Part shown: piece by piece, positions 47,282-57,997 of the stretch
Numbering within the stretch: position 1 is the first letter of the stretch
Layout of the letters: each line of letters opens with the position of its first letter
DNA from: Kluyveromyces lactis
Lineage: Eukaryota; Ascomycota; Saccharomycetes; Saccharomycetales; Saccharomycetaceae
Assembly (NCBI RefSeq): GCF_000002515.2
Contig: NC_006037.1
Coordinates: forward strand, 930,001-994,000
DNA: 64,000 nucleotides
Direction of reading: 5' to 3'
The notes under the pieces: model-generated
What the model was told of the DNA's origin: nothing
Seen by the model: the letters and a program-made list of their open reading frames with translations, nothing else
The model's database searches: none
Position numbers and translations under genes: made by a program

Positions 47282-48094
47282 TTATTACTTTTTAGTTTTT
47301 TATCATCAATCAAACAGATAAAGGTCTTGTATGCCAAAGGAAACTATCAAACGCTACATAAACGACCACACCCTATAACGTGAATTTGTCGTTGTGCGTT
47401 GCCATGTCCCAAAGGAGTTTTCTTATTTGAAACATACATTATTAGATTAAATTATGATTATACAATGCATAAGTGTTACCTTATAATTATTAAATACAGC
47501 GGGATCTTTCTCTCTGAAATATCAATGGATCAGCGAAAAGTACATGTATGCTATCTCTAATTCATTCTTCTAAACTTTCTTTTAAGGGCAGGTCTTGTTA
47601 CGTGTTTGACTTGGAATATGTAGAAGTAGCCTGGGGAATATAAAATAAATGAAAATGATACCAATGGTATTTTGTGGATACAATATGATCAATAAAGTGA
47701 AAGTAGGAAAGAAAAATTACACTTAATATCGTTTCAATAGAGTGAAGACAATAGAGTCAAAGTACCAATAAACTCAGGCGTTAGACATAATATGAGGCGG
47801 GTCTAGCAAACATTAATGTGATAAACAACAATAAAGAAAAAAACAGAAGAGGAATGGACTACAGGATAGTGAACAATGCAAAATGGGGAGGACTTTAAAA
47901 GACAAACAAAACAAAATAGAAAGAAAAGAAATATGGCAGATGGGAAAAGAGAATTGAAAATATTCTTCACTGTCCCAGGTCAAAAGAGCCAGCTTGTAAT
48001 TAATTTTTATAATTTTTAATTTTTTAATATTTTTTTTCTTGTAGAAATAATTTCTTGTGTTTTTAATTTTTGGAGCTGTTAAGAATCTATCATA
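47282..48094. other. Intergenic between tRNA-iMet and VAC8
   Basis: About 810 bp, A-rich (47820-47950) and then T/A-rich next to the VAC8 3' end. No gene or clear repeat is seen. Confidence 0.55.
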
Positions 48095-49834
48095 TCATAC
48101 TAAGAATTGAATAATTTGTTGAGTAATGTTGTACAACTCGAAAGAAGCATCTTCCTTTTCACTAGACTGCTTGTTAGATCTCCCATTGCCTTCTATATTG
48201 TTCGAATTTCCATTGTGATCAATGTTGGTATCTTGTCCATCTTGCATGTATTCCCTAGCCACAGCGTAGTTTTCATCAGCGATTTTCTTGACCCCGTTGA
48301 CGAGTTTTTGATCTTCTTTAATTAACTTGTAAATGGTTTCGTTGTGACATTCAAATAGTTGTAAAATGGTCCATAGAGCAATATGTTCATAGGTAGGGAA
48401 GTCACTAGACAAGAATCTGATCAAGAAACCCTTGATACCATCGTTTGGTTGACCCCAGTACTCCAATATTTTCTCTAAATTGCTGACCCTAGAGATCAAG
48501 TTTGCTACAGCAGCAGCAGAGTTACCAGAGATCTCTTGGTCCTGGGACATTGTCATTGGGATCAAAACTTTTAGTACGTCTTGTTGCAAAAGATCATATT
48601 TAGTATTATCTGAAAGTGCCAAGATAGCAAAGCAAGCACTAATTTCACTTTGAACGCTGATGGGACATGTCAAGGCAAGTTGCTTGAATTTTTCAATTAC
48701 ACCAGATTGGAAGAACTCTGCTCTATTTTTTTCAGATGAAGCAGCCAAGTTTCTTAAAGTTGAAACAGCATGACATTGAATTTCTTCTGATTCTTGGTAA
48801 TCAAGCAATTTTACTAAAGGTGGTAGAAATCCGGCATCTACAATTAGACCTTCGTTTAATGGATGGATGGAAATATTTCTGATACATGCGACGCTGGCCA
48901 AGACTAATGGTAAAGAATCCGACTGAATCAATTGAACCAAGTCTGGTAATCCACCAGCTCTAACAATCTCCAATTGGTAGTTGGTATCTGAAGCTAAGTT
49001 TCTCAAGGCCAAAGTAGCTTGACATTTCACACGAGGTGAAGTAGAGTTCATCAAAGATACAAGCTTGGTGACCAGTTTTGGTGCATGCTTTGAAAGGTAT
49101 CTTCTATTGGACTCATCGACAGCAATGTTTGACAAAGCTGTCGTACAGTAATATTGAACGTCAGCGTCCATGCTGGAGAGTAAAGAGACAAGAACTGGGA
49201 CTGCACCAGCATCGACCAATTCCTTTCTGTTTTCTCCAGAGTGAGTCATATTTAACAAAGCTCCAGTAGCATTTCTTTGAACTCTGATATTTGAAGATCT
49301 AGCCAACTTTGTTAATGGTACCAAGGCACCCGATTGGGCAATTTCAATCTTATTGTCATCTTGAGTGGCCAAGTTGGTAATACACCCGACAGCATTACAC
49401 TGCACTTCCACGTTATCAGATTTCATTTGCTCAATCAAGGGTTCCAATCCACCCATTTCCACAATCAACAACTTATTTTCATTGTTAACAGCCAAATTAC
49501 CCAACGCAGCACACGATGCAATCCTAATTTGTGGATCTGGGTTGGTCAATAGCATTAATATCGGCTCCAAAACGTCTCTGCTTACCGGACTAACATACTT
49601 CTCAGTAATCTCTGCAAACGCCAATGCAGCACTTCTTTGTAAATTCAAATTATCAGAATAAACCAACGTTGTTAAAGCCCGTAACGGTTTCCCCGAATAG
49701 AAATCGTATTGGTCCTTATTTTCTAAAAACTCCAACAACGACGTCACTGCTTCCCTTTCATTTTCTGCAATGGGCAACCCTGTCGAATCCTCGAGAGAAC
49801 TTTCACCTCTCAAACAACTACAGCATAACCCCAT
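48095..49834 (-). CDS. VAC8: Vac8, armadillo-repeat vacuolar membrane protein
   Basis: The 579-residue protein starts [11 protein letters not shown]: Gly2 for myristoylation and Cys4, Cys5 and Cys7 for palmitoylation, which anchor it to the vacuole. About eleven or twelve armadillo repeats fill the rest, with recurrent blocks such as [27 protein letters not shown] and [13 protein letters not shown] short disordered Asn/Ser loop lies near 535-560. Vac8 links vacuoles to Myo2 through Vac17, forms nucleus-vacuole junctions with Nvj1 and serves Atg13 in the Cvt pathway. Length agrees with S. cerevisiae Vac8 (578, YEL013W). Confidence 0.97.
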   Translation of the reverse strand: MGLCCSCLRGESSLEDSTGLPIAENEREAVTSLLEFLENKDQYDFYSGKPLRALTTLVYSDNLNLQRSAALAFAEITEKYVSPVSRDVLEPILMLLTNPDPQIRIASCAALGNLAVNNENKLLIVEMGGLEPLIEQMKSDNVEVQCNAVGCITNLATQDDNKIEIAQSGALVPLTKLARSSNIRVQRNATGALLNMTHSGENRKELVDAGAVPVLVSLLSSMDADVQYYCTTALSNIAVDESNRRYLSKHAPKLVTKLVSLMNSTSPRVKCQATLALRNLASDTNYQLEIVRAGGLPDLVQLIQSDSLPLVLASVACIRNISIHPLNEGLIVDAGFLPPLVKLLDYQESEEIQCHAVSTLRNLAASSEKNRAEFFQSGVIEKFKQLALTCPISVQSEISACFAILALSDNTKYDLLQQDVLKVLIPMTMSQDQEISGNSAAAVANLISRVSNLEKILEYWGQPNDGIKGFLIRFLSSDFPTYEHIALWTILQLFECHNETIYKLIKEDQKLVNGVKKIADENYAVAREYMQDGQDTNIDHNGNSNNIEGNGRSNKQSSEKEDASFELYNITQQIIQFLV

Positions 49835-50615
49835 AGCCTTGTATTGTAATATTTATCTTCCTTTTACAGTTATAGTAATTTTCTTTTTTTCTTTTCTCTT
49901 CCCTGTCTCAAACTTTCTTTAATATGTTCGTTTAATTCAGTTTATTAATCCTCGAAACGTTAAGAGACAAAACAAAACAGACTAAACTCTACACTCACGA
50001 AACACAGCTAACTTTAAATGTCACGTTCAACAACCCAACTGCACTTCTTGTCTCTGCTTTATTTATTCGTTTCCTCTTATAATTCCGTTCTCTCAATTTT
50101 GCACACAAAACCGGATACACACAGAACACTCACAAGCGCGCGCGTCTCTCTCTCTCTCTCTCTCTATATCTCAAATCTTTTTCAACCTGACTAACCCTGT
50201 GCAAACACAAAAATAACCAGTACAGAAGCCGCTCGCAATAACACAGCAGTCACTGTATACAGACCTCTGTCTCTCACCTGTCTTATTGTTGTTGTTGTTT
50301 CTGTCTGTTTGTTTTCTGTGTTTCTGTAATTAAAGATTTTTTTCTTTAGTTCCTTTCTTTGGAAAACTGCCTTTTCGCCCCCTTTGCGCGAGTAAAGAGA
50401 AATTCCCATTTCCATTGGAATGCACTGAAAAACGCGGCTCGTAGAGAGTGATGGACGTTGGGATGGACGCTGGCATCGGTATATGCTTGACCAGCTCATG
50501 GCAAGGACCATCCTCCGGATGGTCCTGGCCCATTTCATTGGACTATTAGATCTTGGTATCGTCTCTATTACAATTACTATATATTACACATCTATCTTTA
50601 CAGATATAAGTCAAA
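49835..50615. promoter_or_regulatory. VAC8 promoter region / EDC3 3' flank
   Basis: About 780 bp. Pyrimidine-rich tracts occur, including a CT microsatellite (50144-50166) preceded by GCGCGCGCG, which can be Z-forming. Overlapping open frames on both strands (50191-50683) are chance frames. No gene is recognised. Confidence 0.5.
50144..50166. repeat. (CT)n microsatellite
   Basis: Roughly eleven CT dinucleotides directly follow an alternating GC run. They lie upstream of VAC8. Confidence 0.85.
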
Positions 50616-52022
50616 TCATTTTAGTTCTTGAGTACCCGAGAAACCCGGGTATATGTCCAATTTGTAGAACTTTCTTAGGTTAGGTTTCAAGAGGTACGTT
50701 TGTTGTGGGACACCTGTATCGTAGACGTATGTGTTTCTCCAGTCAGGTAAGATTTGTGTCAATTTAGGTAGACAATGCAATGGCCAGCCAGTGGATAGGA
50801 TGGTAGTTGGATGAACGAAATCGGATTCGATAACGTCACCTGACGATGGGTCTATATGTGCTGGACAATCGAAAGAGATGACTTCAAGGCAAGCAGAGAC
50901 GGTTTCGTGTGAGTTGATCCACTTGATGTATTGCGCGATGTTGTCGTTTGAATCAGGGGAGAAATCGAGGTCTGATACAGTATCGTCGAAACCTTGTAGG
51001 GCGTCAATGATGATGGATGGTGGTTCATTTTGTAAGAGTTCCTTCAATTTAGCCAAAGAGTCAGGGAAATGCACGTTGTTTAAAGTCTTAATTTTGTTTA
51101 TTTGTTCTGTAGAGATGTCATCGTCGAAACTTTCACGTTCGTTGATGAATGGATTCACGATGATGCATCTGATATCCTTGATGTAGAGTAGACATCTCAA
51201 TGCGGAGATACAACGTGATCCACTCCTTCCACCAGATACGAATGCAACAACGGTGGGGACTGCGTCACTATCGGAAGTAGCAGGAGGGGTGTACGATTTC
51301 AACATGTTTCTCAACAACCTTGAAATGTGTATTCCTGAGTGTTCTAATGAAGTCTTCAATGGAAGCATGAATTTTTCGTCTGCGATTTTTTCCATCTCCA
51401 ACAACTGAATTGGTGTTGCCAATGGCACTTTGATCTTGTTTTTACTACCACAAGTGAAAGTCTTACGTTGGTTAGCTAGACTGGCTGCTATCGAGTCGTT
51501 TCTTAACAGATGAGTGATGTTGATGGACTCAGTGATCTTGTCCGAATCACTAGTAGTCTCCTTGACATTCCCCGCGGTGACCATTTCGTTATGTGGGATT
51601 TTAGTCTCGTCCTTTGGAATTTCAACGTTCTGGAAATCCTTGAATGCATCCTTCTTGTTGAACCTTTGCAAATTACCTTGGAAGTCAAAATCTGATGACA
51701 TTTCCGTATCCCAAATCTCATCTGCTTTCTCCGTAAACCTATCTCTTTCTTTACCCTTCTCCTTCTCCTTCTCCTGTTTACCATTACCATTACCATTACC
51801 ATTCCCGTTGTTCATCTTAACATTAGCATTTGGTGGTAACTTCAACACCTTCAAATCATACAATTTATCTGCTTTAATCTTAAAAACTGGCGAAACACCA
51901 CCATCTTGGAAAACAGCATCAGTCAATGTCAAAGACTTGGGGCTCACCTGTTTCAGCGTACCTGTGATACGTTTGCCGTCCTTCAATTCGATCTCAATTT
52001 GATAACCCTTGAAATTCAACAT
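50616..52022 (-). CDS. EDC3: Edc3, enhancer of mRNA decapping
   Basis: The 468-residue protein has an N-terminal divergent LSm domain (about 1-70, FKGYQIEIELKDGKRITGTL) and a Asn/Gly repeat linker (MNNGNGNGNGNGKQ). An FDF motif region follows (SSDFDFQGNLQRFNKKDAFKDF, about 112-134), then a C-terminal YjeF_N dimerisation domain with VVAFVSGGRSGSRCISALR. Edc3 activates Dcp2, binds Dhh1 through FDF, and scaffolds P-bodies. S. cerevisiae Edc3 (YEL015W) is longer (551), mainly in the linker. It is divergent from RHB1. Confidence 0.95.
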   Translation of the reverse strand: MLNFKGYQIEIELKDGKRITGTLKQVSPKSLTLTDAVFQDGGVSPVFKIKADKLYDLKVLKLPPNANVKMNNGNGNGNGNGKQEKEKEKGKERDRFTEKADEIWDTEMSSDFDFQGNLQRFNKKDAFKDFQNVEIPKDETKIPHNEMVTAGNVKETTSDSDKITESINITHLLRNDSIAASLANQRKTFTCGSKNKIKVPLATPIQLLEMEKIADEKFMLPLKTSLEHSGIHISRLLRNMLKSYTPPATSDSDAVPTVVAFVSGGRSGSRCISALRCLLYIKDIRCIIVNPFINERESFDDDISTEQINKIKTLNNVHFPDSLAKLKELLQNEPPSIIIDALQGFDDTVSDLDFSPDSNDNIAQYIKWINSHETVSACLEVISFDCPAHIDPSSGDVIESDFVHPTTILSTGWPLHCLPKLTQILPDWRNTYVYDTGVPQQTYLLKPNLRKFYKLDIYPGFSGTQELK

Positions 52023-52551
52023 AGTGACTTGTTCTATAAACTTATAGCTTCTAAATTTCTATCTCTCTCTCTTTCTTTCAAGCAACCAAAGGTTTTTGGA
52101 CAATCACTAGTATATCGTTCACAAATAAAATTATAGCAACTTTGTATAAGCCTATTGACAGCGAAGAACAGTCGGATCTCTCAGAATTTAGAGCTATATC
52201 TATTAGATGTTTAACGTTTGATTCGACACTTTTCATGCCTTCATACTTTTCAATATTTTTTTTTTACAAAAACTTCAAATTATAAAAAATGTGATACATC
52301 ATCCATCACTTCTGGACAGAACGCTCCGACATAGACATGTATATTTTGATTTCTAGACCTATAAGTATATCAGGGATCATTTGTTTTGGGCAAGGTATAT
52401 CAGTGCTATAACCGTTAAAGCTTTCTTGTTTGGATTTACTGGTTTCGGCTCGTTTTTTCCTCTTTGTTACAACTTTCCATTTAGCTTTTTGAGTGTTTTC
52501 CGATCTGGTAAGCGACTTTTGAATCGATACAGTAGGGATTTTTTAGGAAAT
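52023..52551. promoter_or_regulatory. Divergent promoter region EDC3/RHB1
   Basis: About 530 bp. The RHB1 frame remains open 57 codons upstream of its ATG but without another ATG, so I treat it as leader. A T run is at 52257-52265. No other gene is seen. Confidence 0.5.
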
Positions 52552-53124
52552 ATGTCAGTCAGGGATAGAAAGATTATTGTCTTGGGGTCGCGGAATGTCG
52601 GCAAGACAACTTTATTGGTACAACTTACAGAGTCTCATTTTGTCGAATCGTATTATCCAACGATCGAGAATCAGTTCATACATGAATTCGTATTAAAGAA
52701 ACCCAACGGAACCGAGTTAAAATTTAACCTAGATATCGTGGATACGTCAGGACAAGATGAATTCTCTATGATCAATGCCAAGTCTATGCTTGGTGTTGCA
52801 GGGTGTATCTTGATGTACAGCGTTGCGAATAGACATAGTTTTGAGATAGTTGAGTTGATCAGAGACAAAATGTTAGATATGCTTGGATTATTGGAGCTAC
52901 CCATGGTTCTAGTTGGGAATAAGATCGATCTTGATAGGCAAGTAAGTTATAAAGAGGGTGAAGAGTTGGCTAAACGGTTAAAATGCGGATTTGTGGAAAT
53001 CTGTGTAAAGCAAGGTTCTGGTATCGAGATGCCGTTCAAGACGCTAATACAGAAGATCGAAGGGTATGAAGACGGTAATACTAAGGCTGATCAGGGCCAG
53101 TCAGAGGGCTGCAGTATTATGTAG
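52552..53124 (+). CDS. RHB1: Rhb1, Rheb-family small GTPase
   Basis: The protein has 190 residues from the ATG at 52552. It is a Ras-like GTPase with P-loop LGSRNVGKTT, effector region YYPTIENQF, DTSGQDE (switch II), GNKIDLD, and a C-terminal CAAX box CSIM for farnesylation. SYYPTIEN and the CSIM end match S. cerevisiae Rhb1 (YCR027C), which affects arginine and lysine uptake. In other fungi and animals Rheb activates TORC1. The first ATG preceding the P-loop was chosen. The long in-frame extension upstream starts only at a TTG. Neighbour NPP1 (YCR026C) is also conserved, with one dehydrogenase gene inserted between. Confidence 0.9.
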   Translation: MSVRDRKIIVLGSRNVGKTTLLVQLTESHFVESYYPTIENQFIHEFVLKKPNGTELKFNLDIVDTSGQDEFSMINAKSMLGVAGCILMYSVANRHSFEIVELIRDKMLDMLGLLELPMVLVGNKIDLDRQVSYKEGEELAKRLKCGFVEICVKQGSGIEMPFKTLIQKIEGYEDGNTKADQGQSEGCSIM

Positions 53125-53427
53125 TACGCTAGCATAGCTTCATTAAAGAAATCAGATAAAAAACGACGGAAAACTCATTAAAGGGCTAATGACTTATATT
53201 CTTTTGTATTTCTTTTCATTAAGATTTATCACAACAACGGTGTACCTAAAATTAGGAATACTGACGATTCTTGCTTCGAAGTTGTTAAATACTGTATATG
53301 AGCGTACATGTATATAGTCTGGCAACGGATTTAACTAGAGGATACGGGAACTGTGAATTAGCAAGCGAGTTTATGTAAATGTAAAGATATAATACAGTAG
53401 ATGCGGAGTAAAGTGAACAATGCGCAT
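53125..53427. other. Convergent 3' region RHB1/dehydrogenase
   Basis: About 300 bp, AT-rich 3' flanks. No gene is seen. Confidence 0.55.
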
Positions 53428-54372
53428 TTACCAACACACGTAACCACCATCCACAACCATATTTTCACCAGTAGTGTAACTGGAAGCAGATCTCGATAGT
53501 AGGTAAAGCATGGAACCGATAAATTCCTTTGGTTCAGCCATGCGACCAAGTGGGATTCTGTTAGTCCATTCTTTTTGTAGAGCAGCACCTTCTTGCGATT
53601 GAGAGATGACTTTCTTGGTCAAAGCAGTAGCAATGTAACCTGGAGAAATGGCGTTAACTCTAATACCAAATTTAGCCCATTCTGCTGCTAGTGATTTCAC
53701 TAGGTGAATGACACCAGCCTTAGACATGTTGTAGGCACATTGAGGCTGTGGAGTGTTAACGATTAAACCGGACATGGATCCGATTAGAACGAATGAAGCT
53801 TCAGGGAACTGAGGCATAGCTTCACCAGATTCATCAATGTGCTCAGAGATAGACTTTCTTCTAGTTCTCCTAGCCAATAGTTGTCTAGCCATAGATTGGC
53901 AAATGTATAAAGAACCTAACAAGTTAACATTAACCAATTTTTGAGCCTTTTCAGCATCGTACTCATGAGCATTGATGTTTTGACAAAATCCAGCGGTATG
54001 TACCAATTTTTGTGGTACAATTCCCTTGTGAGAACTTGGAATCGACTTAACCACCATTTCTACTTCATCTGCGTTCGATATATCACAAGCCCATAGGGAA
54101 ATCTTAACTGGAGGTATATTGTTCTGTTTCTGGAAGAGTTCCAATTCAGTTTTAACATTCTCTAAACTAGGCAAAGAAAGATCCATCAATGCTAGTTCTG
54201 ATCCCTGTGACACCAATGCCTGTGACAAAGTGTGAGCCAACCCACCGGCAGCACCAGTGACGATGGTTACGTGTCCATCCAATCTAAAAGAAGGCAGAAC
54301 ATCAGTAATTGATGGGATCGTTGGGTTCAAAGGTGTAGCAGAACGAACTTCTTGAGCCATTGTCTTTTGCAT
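53428..54372 (-). CDS. D-arabinitol 2-dehydrogenase-like short-chain reductase
   Basis: A 314-residue SDR (ATG at 54372; another in-frame ATG at 54360). The cofactor site is VTIVTGAAGGLA and the catalytic residues lie in IGSMSG (Ser) and YNMSKAG (Tyr, Lys). The C-terminal PGYIATALT, RMAEPKEFIGSMLYL and SSYTTGENMVVDGGYVCW are close to fungal D-arabinitol 2-dehydrogenase (ribulose-forming) as I recall it. It would interconvert D-arabinitol and D-ribulose with NAD(H), in the cytosol. Sorbose, xylitol or mannitol reductase specificity cannot be excluded from sequence alone. An insert of about 20 charged residues (RRTRRKSISEHIDESGEAMPQ) lies before the Ser motif. No S. cerevisiae gene occupies this place between RHB1 and NPP1. 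A TATA box lies about 110 bp upstream. Confidence 0.85.
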   Translation of the reverse strand: MQKTMAQEVRSATPLNPTIPSITDVLPSFRLDGHVTIVTGAAGGLAHTLSQALVSQGSELALMDLSLPSLENVKTELELFQKQNNIPPVKISLWACDISNADEVEMVVKSIPSSHKGIVPQKLVHTAGFCQNINAHEYDAEKAQKLVNVNLLGSLYICQSMARQLLARRTRRKSISEHIDESGEAMPQFPEASFVLIGSMSGLIVNTPQPQCAYNMSKAGVIHLVKSLAAEWAKFGIRVNAISPGYIATALTKKVISQSQEGAALQKEWTNRIPLGRMAEPKEFIGSMLYLLSRSASSYTTGENMVVDGGYVCW

Positions 54373-55470
54373 TTTATCTTGTGTTTGCTGTATAGTGTTG
54401 ATAAGATATATATGGGGTAACTTCAAAGTTTAACTATACAGTGCTATGTCGTCGTAACCTCTGTCGTTATTCTTCGTCTTACTTATATACAAAACTGTCG
54501 AGAGTATTAATAGATATCAAACTTTACAATAATTCCGTTCATAAGGTAGCTGCGAATTACGTCGTAGACAAACGGAAGCGTGAAGTCAGGAAGTTACCAG
54601 TAGTTTCCCAATGGATTGTTAGCATTACATAGATCACAGATCAACTGGGAAAAAAGGAAGTTTTCTTCCAACTCTGGTTGGTCCTGTGCAACCACGTCTG
54701 TAACCACCGGAAACAAGAAACGAGGCACACGTTTGATTTGAAATAGAAGTGAAGCTAGGAACAAAAAAGAGAAAAGAAGATCCAGTACCTGCCATGGTAA
54801 CCGGCTTCTTGTCCCCTGCCCCCACTCCAATTACAAACTTTAATTGTATGGACAAGGGCCAAGGGCCAGTTAAGAGCTAGGAAAGAGAGTTCTTTCTCTA
54901 TGCGCAAGTTATGTGTATACAAGTGGTAGTTGAACTAATTAGCCAATATAATGAGCTCAGTCGTTTCTTACTAGCTGTTGGCTGTAGGGCCCGACAGAGT
55001 GTAATACGTGGAGGTTTGCATTATTTGAGCTGTTTCTTTTTTTTAACACCGCCATTTCAAGATATTCCGGCAAGTTGCTCGAGACGGTACACAAGTCTTT
55101 GTATGATTCAGAAGAGTAGACGCGAGTTTGTCGTTACTTTTGCAATCCGGATAGCACAGAATGACCATTGCAGGTGTGTTTGTCTTGTATTTGTTGATGA
55201 CTGGCCTTAGTAATCTACTGAAGTTATGATATAAAGCAACGAACGGAGATCTGTATATGCTATGCTGAAAGATAAAGAAACGACCTTTTGGTTTTCCCGA
55301 ATGCTGAGTTAATCAGTAAAAGCAACGATCAGTGAGATAACCGTCTTAGATATAGGGGACGCTTAGGCTTGGCTTCTATCATATGCCAGAGGGAGATTGT
55401 ATGAGGTAAATAAAAGAAAAGGTGACAATCTGCAGGTATGTTTGTATATTTGTATGTACAGCTAAAAGAC
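54373..55470. promoter_or_regulatory. Intergenic upstream of the dehydrogenase, 3' of NPP1
   Basis: A 1.1-kb stretch without a convincing gene. The dehydrogenase TATA box TATATAAG reads on the minus strand at 54489-54482. The several open frames of 70-100 codons have no family features. Confidence 0.5.
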
Positions 55471-57336
55471 CTAATCATTGCCTTTATCATTGGAAGGCCA
55501 TATCTTGTGTAAAATATCGTTGATGGTGTCTTCCACTTCATCTATAATTTCGCCCAATGATGGATGGCGCTCTGAAGTTGGCGTAGAGTCATGGATAGTA
55601 CTGGAAGTAGGGCTGATAGTGGAGGTTGCAATGCTAGAAGTAGTAGCACTAGGTTTTTCCGATATCGTTTCCTCGATGTAATTGTTCCACAACTTGTTAA
55701 ATTCACTATCTGGATAGTTTTCCCACATACTCTTCGATACTTCTGAGAACTTACCCAATGGAATTAAATGTTTCCAGAACTTTAAATCTGCATCCACATT
55801 GACATCTATGTCGTCTGTTCCACATAATTGCAAAAGTAACGAGAAGATTTGGATGTTATCAAAAGGTTTGATGTATTGATCATTCAAATTCGACCGTAAA
55901 TCAGCGAAAAAGGGTCCTTTCCCCAAGAACAAGGATCTCATATCAGGATGATCTTTGCGGAATCCATGTGTACCGAATCTTTTCGGTAACTTATCGTACT
56001 TGGACTGTCTCACTATTTGATACCCAGGCTCACAAGTGATAAGCAATTGCGGAATGCGCTCATGTATAATTTCGTTAGACACATCTGGGAAAATATCCGT
56101 AGATCGTACAAGTTCACATTGTTCAGGAATGTGAGGATCTAATTGTTTGTATGCCGTTTCCATATCTTCCTGATTAGTATATATCAGAGTATTTGCATCA
56201 TCGTACAATTTAACGATCGCTGGAATTGTGCTCAAATCACCAAATAACGTCTCCCATACGTAAACATTTTCTTTGAGGATGGTACTCATCCCGTGGTCAC
56301 TTATTACCAAGATGTTTACGTTTTCATCCACGTCAGCAAACAGCTGTTCCAAAAAATCATCCACTTCTTTCAATACCTTAGAATGACCGGAATCAATTAA
56401 GTTCCCATATTTGTGCCCCATGGTGTCAACAACAGGTACATAAGCAAATGTTAAAGTAGTAGATTCATTTTGTAATGCTGTTCTGATAGTGTTTAATTTA
56501 TCATTTAAGGGTTCGTCGATATTGAAACTATCCACTATGGTCGGATTTCTCAATGGATCACTGTGTATCTGTTCACTACCGGGCCACATGTGCGTGTGAG
56601 TATTTAAATGAATTTCGTTCGTAAAGAACCATAAAGGATACGATTGATTCCAGAAGGTGTTCATACGCGATGAGATATCGTTTATCTGAAATTCCACATC
56701 ATTCTTACTATCCCAAAACCTGTTTGCGATGATACCATGATGATGGGGAAACTGCCCAGTAATCATTGTCCAATGGTTTGGGAAAGTTTGCGATGGGAAT
56801 GAGGGAATCATATACGGAGCCACTAACGTGTCGTTAATCTGGTTCGAAGGTGTGAATAACTGATTTAAGAAGGGAGTTCTTAACTCACTGATGTACCCCG
56901 GATGGAACCCATCTAAAGAGATGACCAATGTCTTAAAAGATGTTGAGCCTGGTTCCAACTTAGCAGCAGAATGCGTTAATTTCTTCTGTTTATGCTTAAG
57001 CGATGATATAACCAGTATCGAAAGGAGTAACGTAGCTATTATGGAAAGCACAAACGTTATCCATTTCCAAATGTATGTTTTCTTTTTCGCTCTAACAACC
57101 CCGATGTTGTCAAATATATGGTCATTATCATCGTCATCTTGCAGTTCTGTACCATTCCAGGTTTGCAATTCGATGCCAGTATTGAATGGCGTTACGTAGT
57201 ACCATTTCTTCAAATAATTTTTGGAACGATTCACGTATGATTTCAGTCGTTGAGACCAAGTAGGGGAATCCAAGAAATCTAACGGATCTTCCAAATCCGA
57301 AAACTCCAATTCGAATTCAGAATCAGCTGTTGGCAT
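55471..57336 (-). CDS. NPP1: Npp1/Npp2-type nucleotide pyrophosphatase/phosphodiesterase
   Basis: The protein has 621 residues from the ATG at 57336; the frame extends 14 codons further only to a TTG. It is a type II membrane protein with a cytoplasmic tail, one membrane segment (about 85-110, ITFVLSIIATLLLSILVI) and a lumenal or extracellular alkaline-phosphatase-fold domain. Metal and nucleophile motifs are SLDGFHPGY, FPSQTFPNHWT (Thr before FPN is the nucleophile), DTMGHKYG, ISDHGM and FGTHGFRKDHP. A Ser/Thr-rich C-terminal segment follows (SATTSSIATSTISPTSSTIH), probably O-mannosylated. S. cerevisiae has the pair NPP1 (YCR026C) and NPP2 (YEL016C), which release phosphate from extracellular nucleotides. 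This single gene is their unduplicated counterpart. Confidence 0.93.
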   Translation of the reverse strand: MPTADSEFELEFSDLEDPLDFLDSPTWSQRLKSYVNRSKNYLKKWYYVTPFNTGIELQTWNGTELQDDDDNDHIFDNIGVVRAKKKTYIWKWITFVLSIIATLLLSILVISSLKHKQKKLTHSAAKLEPGSTSFKTLVISLDGFHPGYISELRTPFLNQLFTPSNQINDTLVAPYMIPSFPSQTFPNHWTMITGQFPHHHGIIANRFWDSKNDVEFQINDISSRMNTFWNQSYPLWFFTNEIHLNTHTHMWPGSEQIHSDPLRNPTIVDSFNIDEPLNDKLNTIRTALQNESTTLTFAYVPVVDTMGHKYGNLIDSGHSKVLKEVDDFLEQLFADVDENVNILVISDHGMSTILKENVYVWETLFGDLSTIPAIVKLYDDANTLIYTNQEDMETAYKQLDPHIPEQCELVRSTDIFPDVSNEIIHERIPQLLITCEPGYQIVRQSKYDKLPKRFGTHGFRKDHPDMRSLFLGKGPFFADLRSNLNDQYIKPFDNIQIFSLLLQLCGTDDIDVNVDADLKFWKHLIPLGKFSEVSKSMWENYPDSEFNKLWNNYIEETISEKPSATTSSIATSTISPTSSTIHDSTPTSERHPSLGEIIDEVEDTINDILHKIWPSNDKGND

Positions 57337-57909
57337 TTTTGAACAGCGAATAGATCTACAGACAACGCCAGCTATCAAGAGGATATGTTCAGCATCTTCT
57401 AAGTCGCTGGGAAATTTTGTATGGTAAGTTTTAAAAACGGCTTTGCTTGTGTAGAAATAAGATAGTGATACAAAAATAATAAAAGATACTACAGAAAACG
57501 AAAAGAGATGGAAAAGAGTCCGAGATAAAACGATTCTAGTGGGAACACTGGAATGGGGATTGATACAATCATACCATTTAGTTAGCCAATAATCAAACAG
57601 TATCCCTTCATTCTTGTTTCATTTTTTATTATGTATACATATTTGTTTTTTTTTGGATTGAGATGAGGCAGTCGAGGAGAAGGGGGATTAGTTGAAAGCT
57701 TCTGGTACTAGTTTATTAGGTTTCGTTCAAGCCATAACCGGTTTCTCATTAGTATAATGTGTGCAGTAATGGTTTCATGAAGAATCCTGGTCAGAGATTG
57801 TTATAGGAGGAATAATACGAATGGTAGCACAGGGAGGAGCAGTAGGTAGTAGAAATAATAATAGTGATAGTAATAGTAATAGTAATAATAACAATAATAA
57901 TAATAATAA

Positions 57910-57950
<41 letters not shown>

Positions 57951-57997
57951 TCATGACATAAAAAATGGAAGAGAGAAGACAGCTCTCTTCCTCATTT
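57337..57997. other. NPP1 promoter region with trinucleotide repeat
   Basis: 660 bp between NPP1 and the GTT3 3' end. The AGT/AAT microsatellite at 57854-57951 dominates its left-strand 3' side. The open frame of poly-Leu across it is an artefact. Confidence 0.6.
57854..57951. repeat. Trinucleotide microsatellite (AAT/AGT)n
   Basis: About 98 bp of AAT, AGT and a few GAT/AAC triplets, ending with about 14 uninterrupted AGT units (57911-57950). It lies about 50 bp downstream of GTT3, outside coding sequence. Confidence 0.95.

Noticed and set aside
47282-48094. Possible centromere or origin in an AT-rich gap
   Set aside because: I found no CDEI/CDEIII pair of the Kluyveromyces type and cannot judge origin function by eye.
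50191-50683. Overlapping 115-, 67- and 66-codon frames near VAC8/EDC3
   Set aside because: They are mutually antisense, low in complexity and without conserved motifs. They lie in the VAC8 promoter.
52381-52551. 57-codon in-frame extension before RHB1
   Set aside because: It starts at TTG, has no ATG, and Rhb1 begins naturally just before the P-loop.
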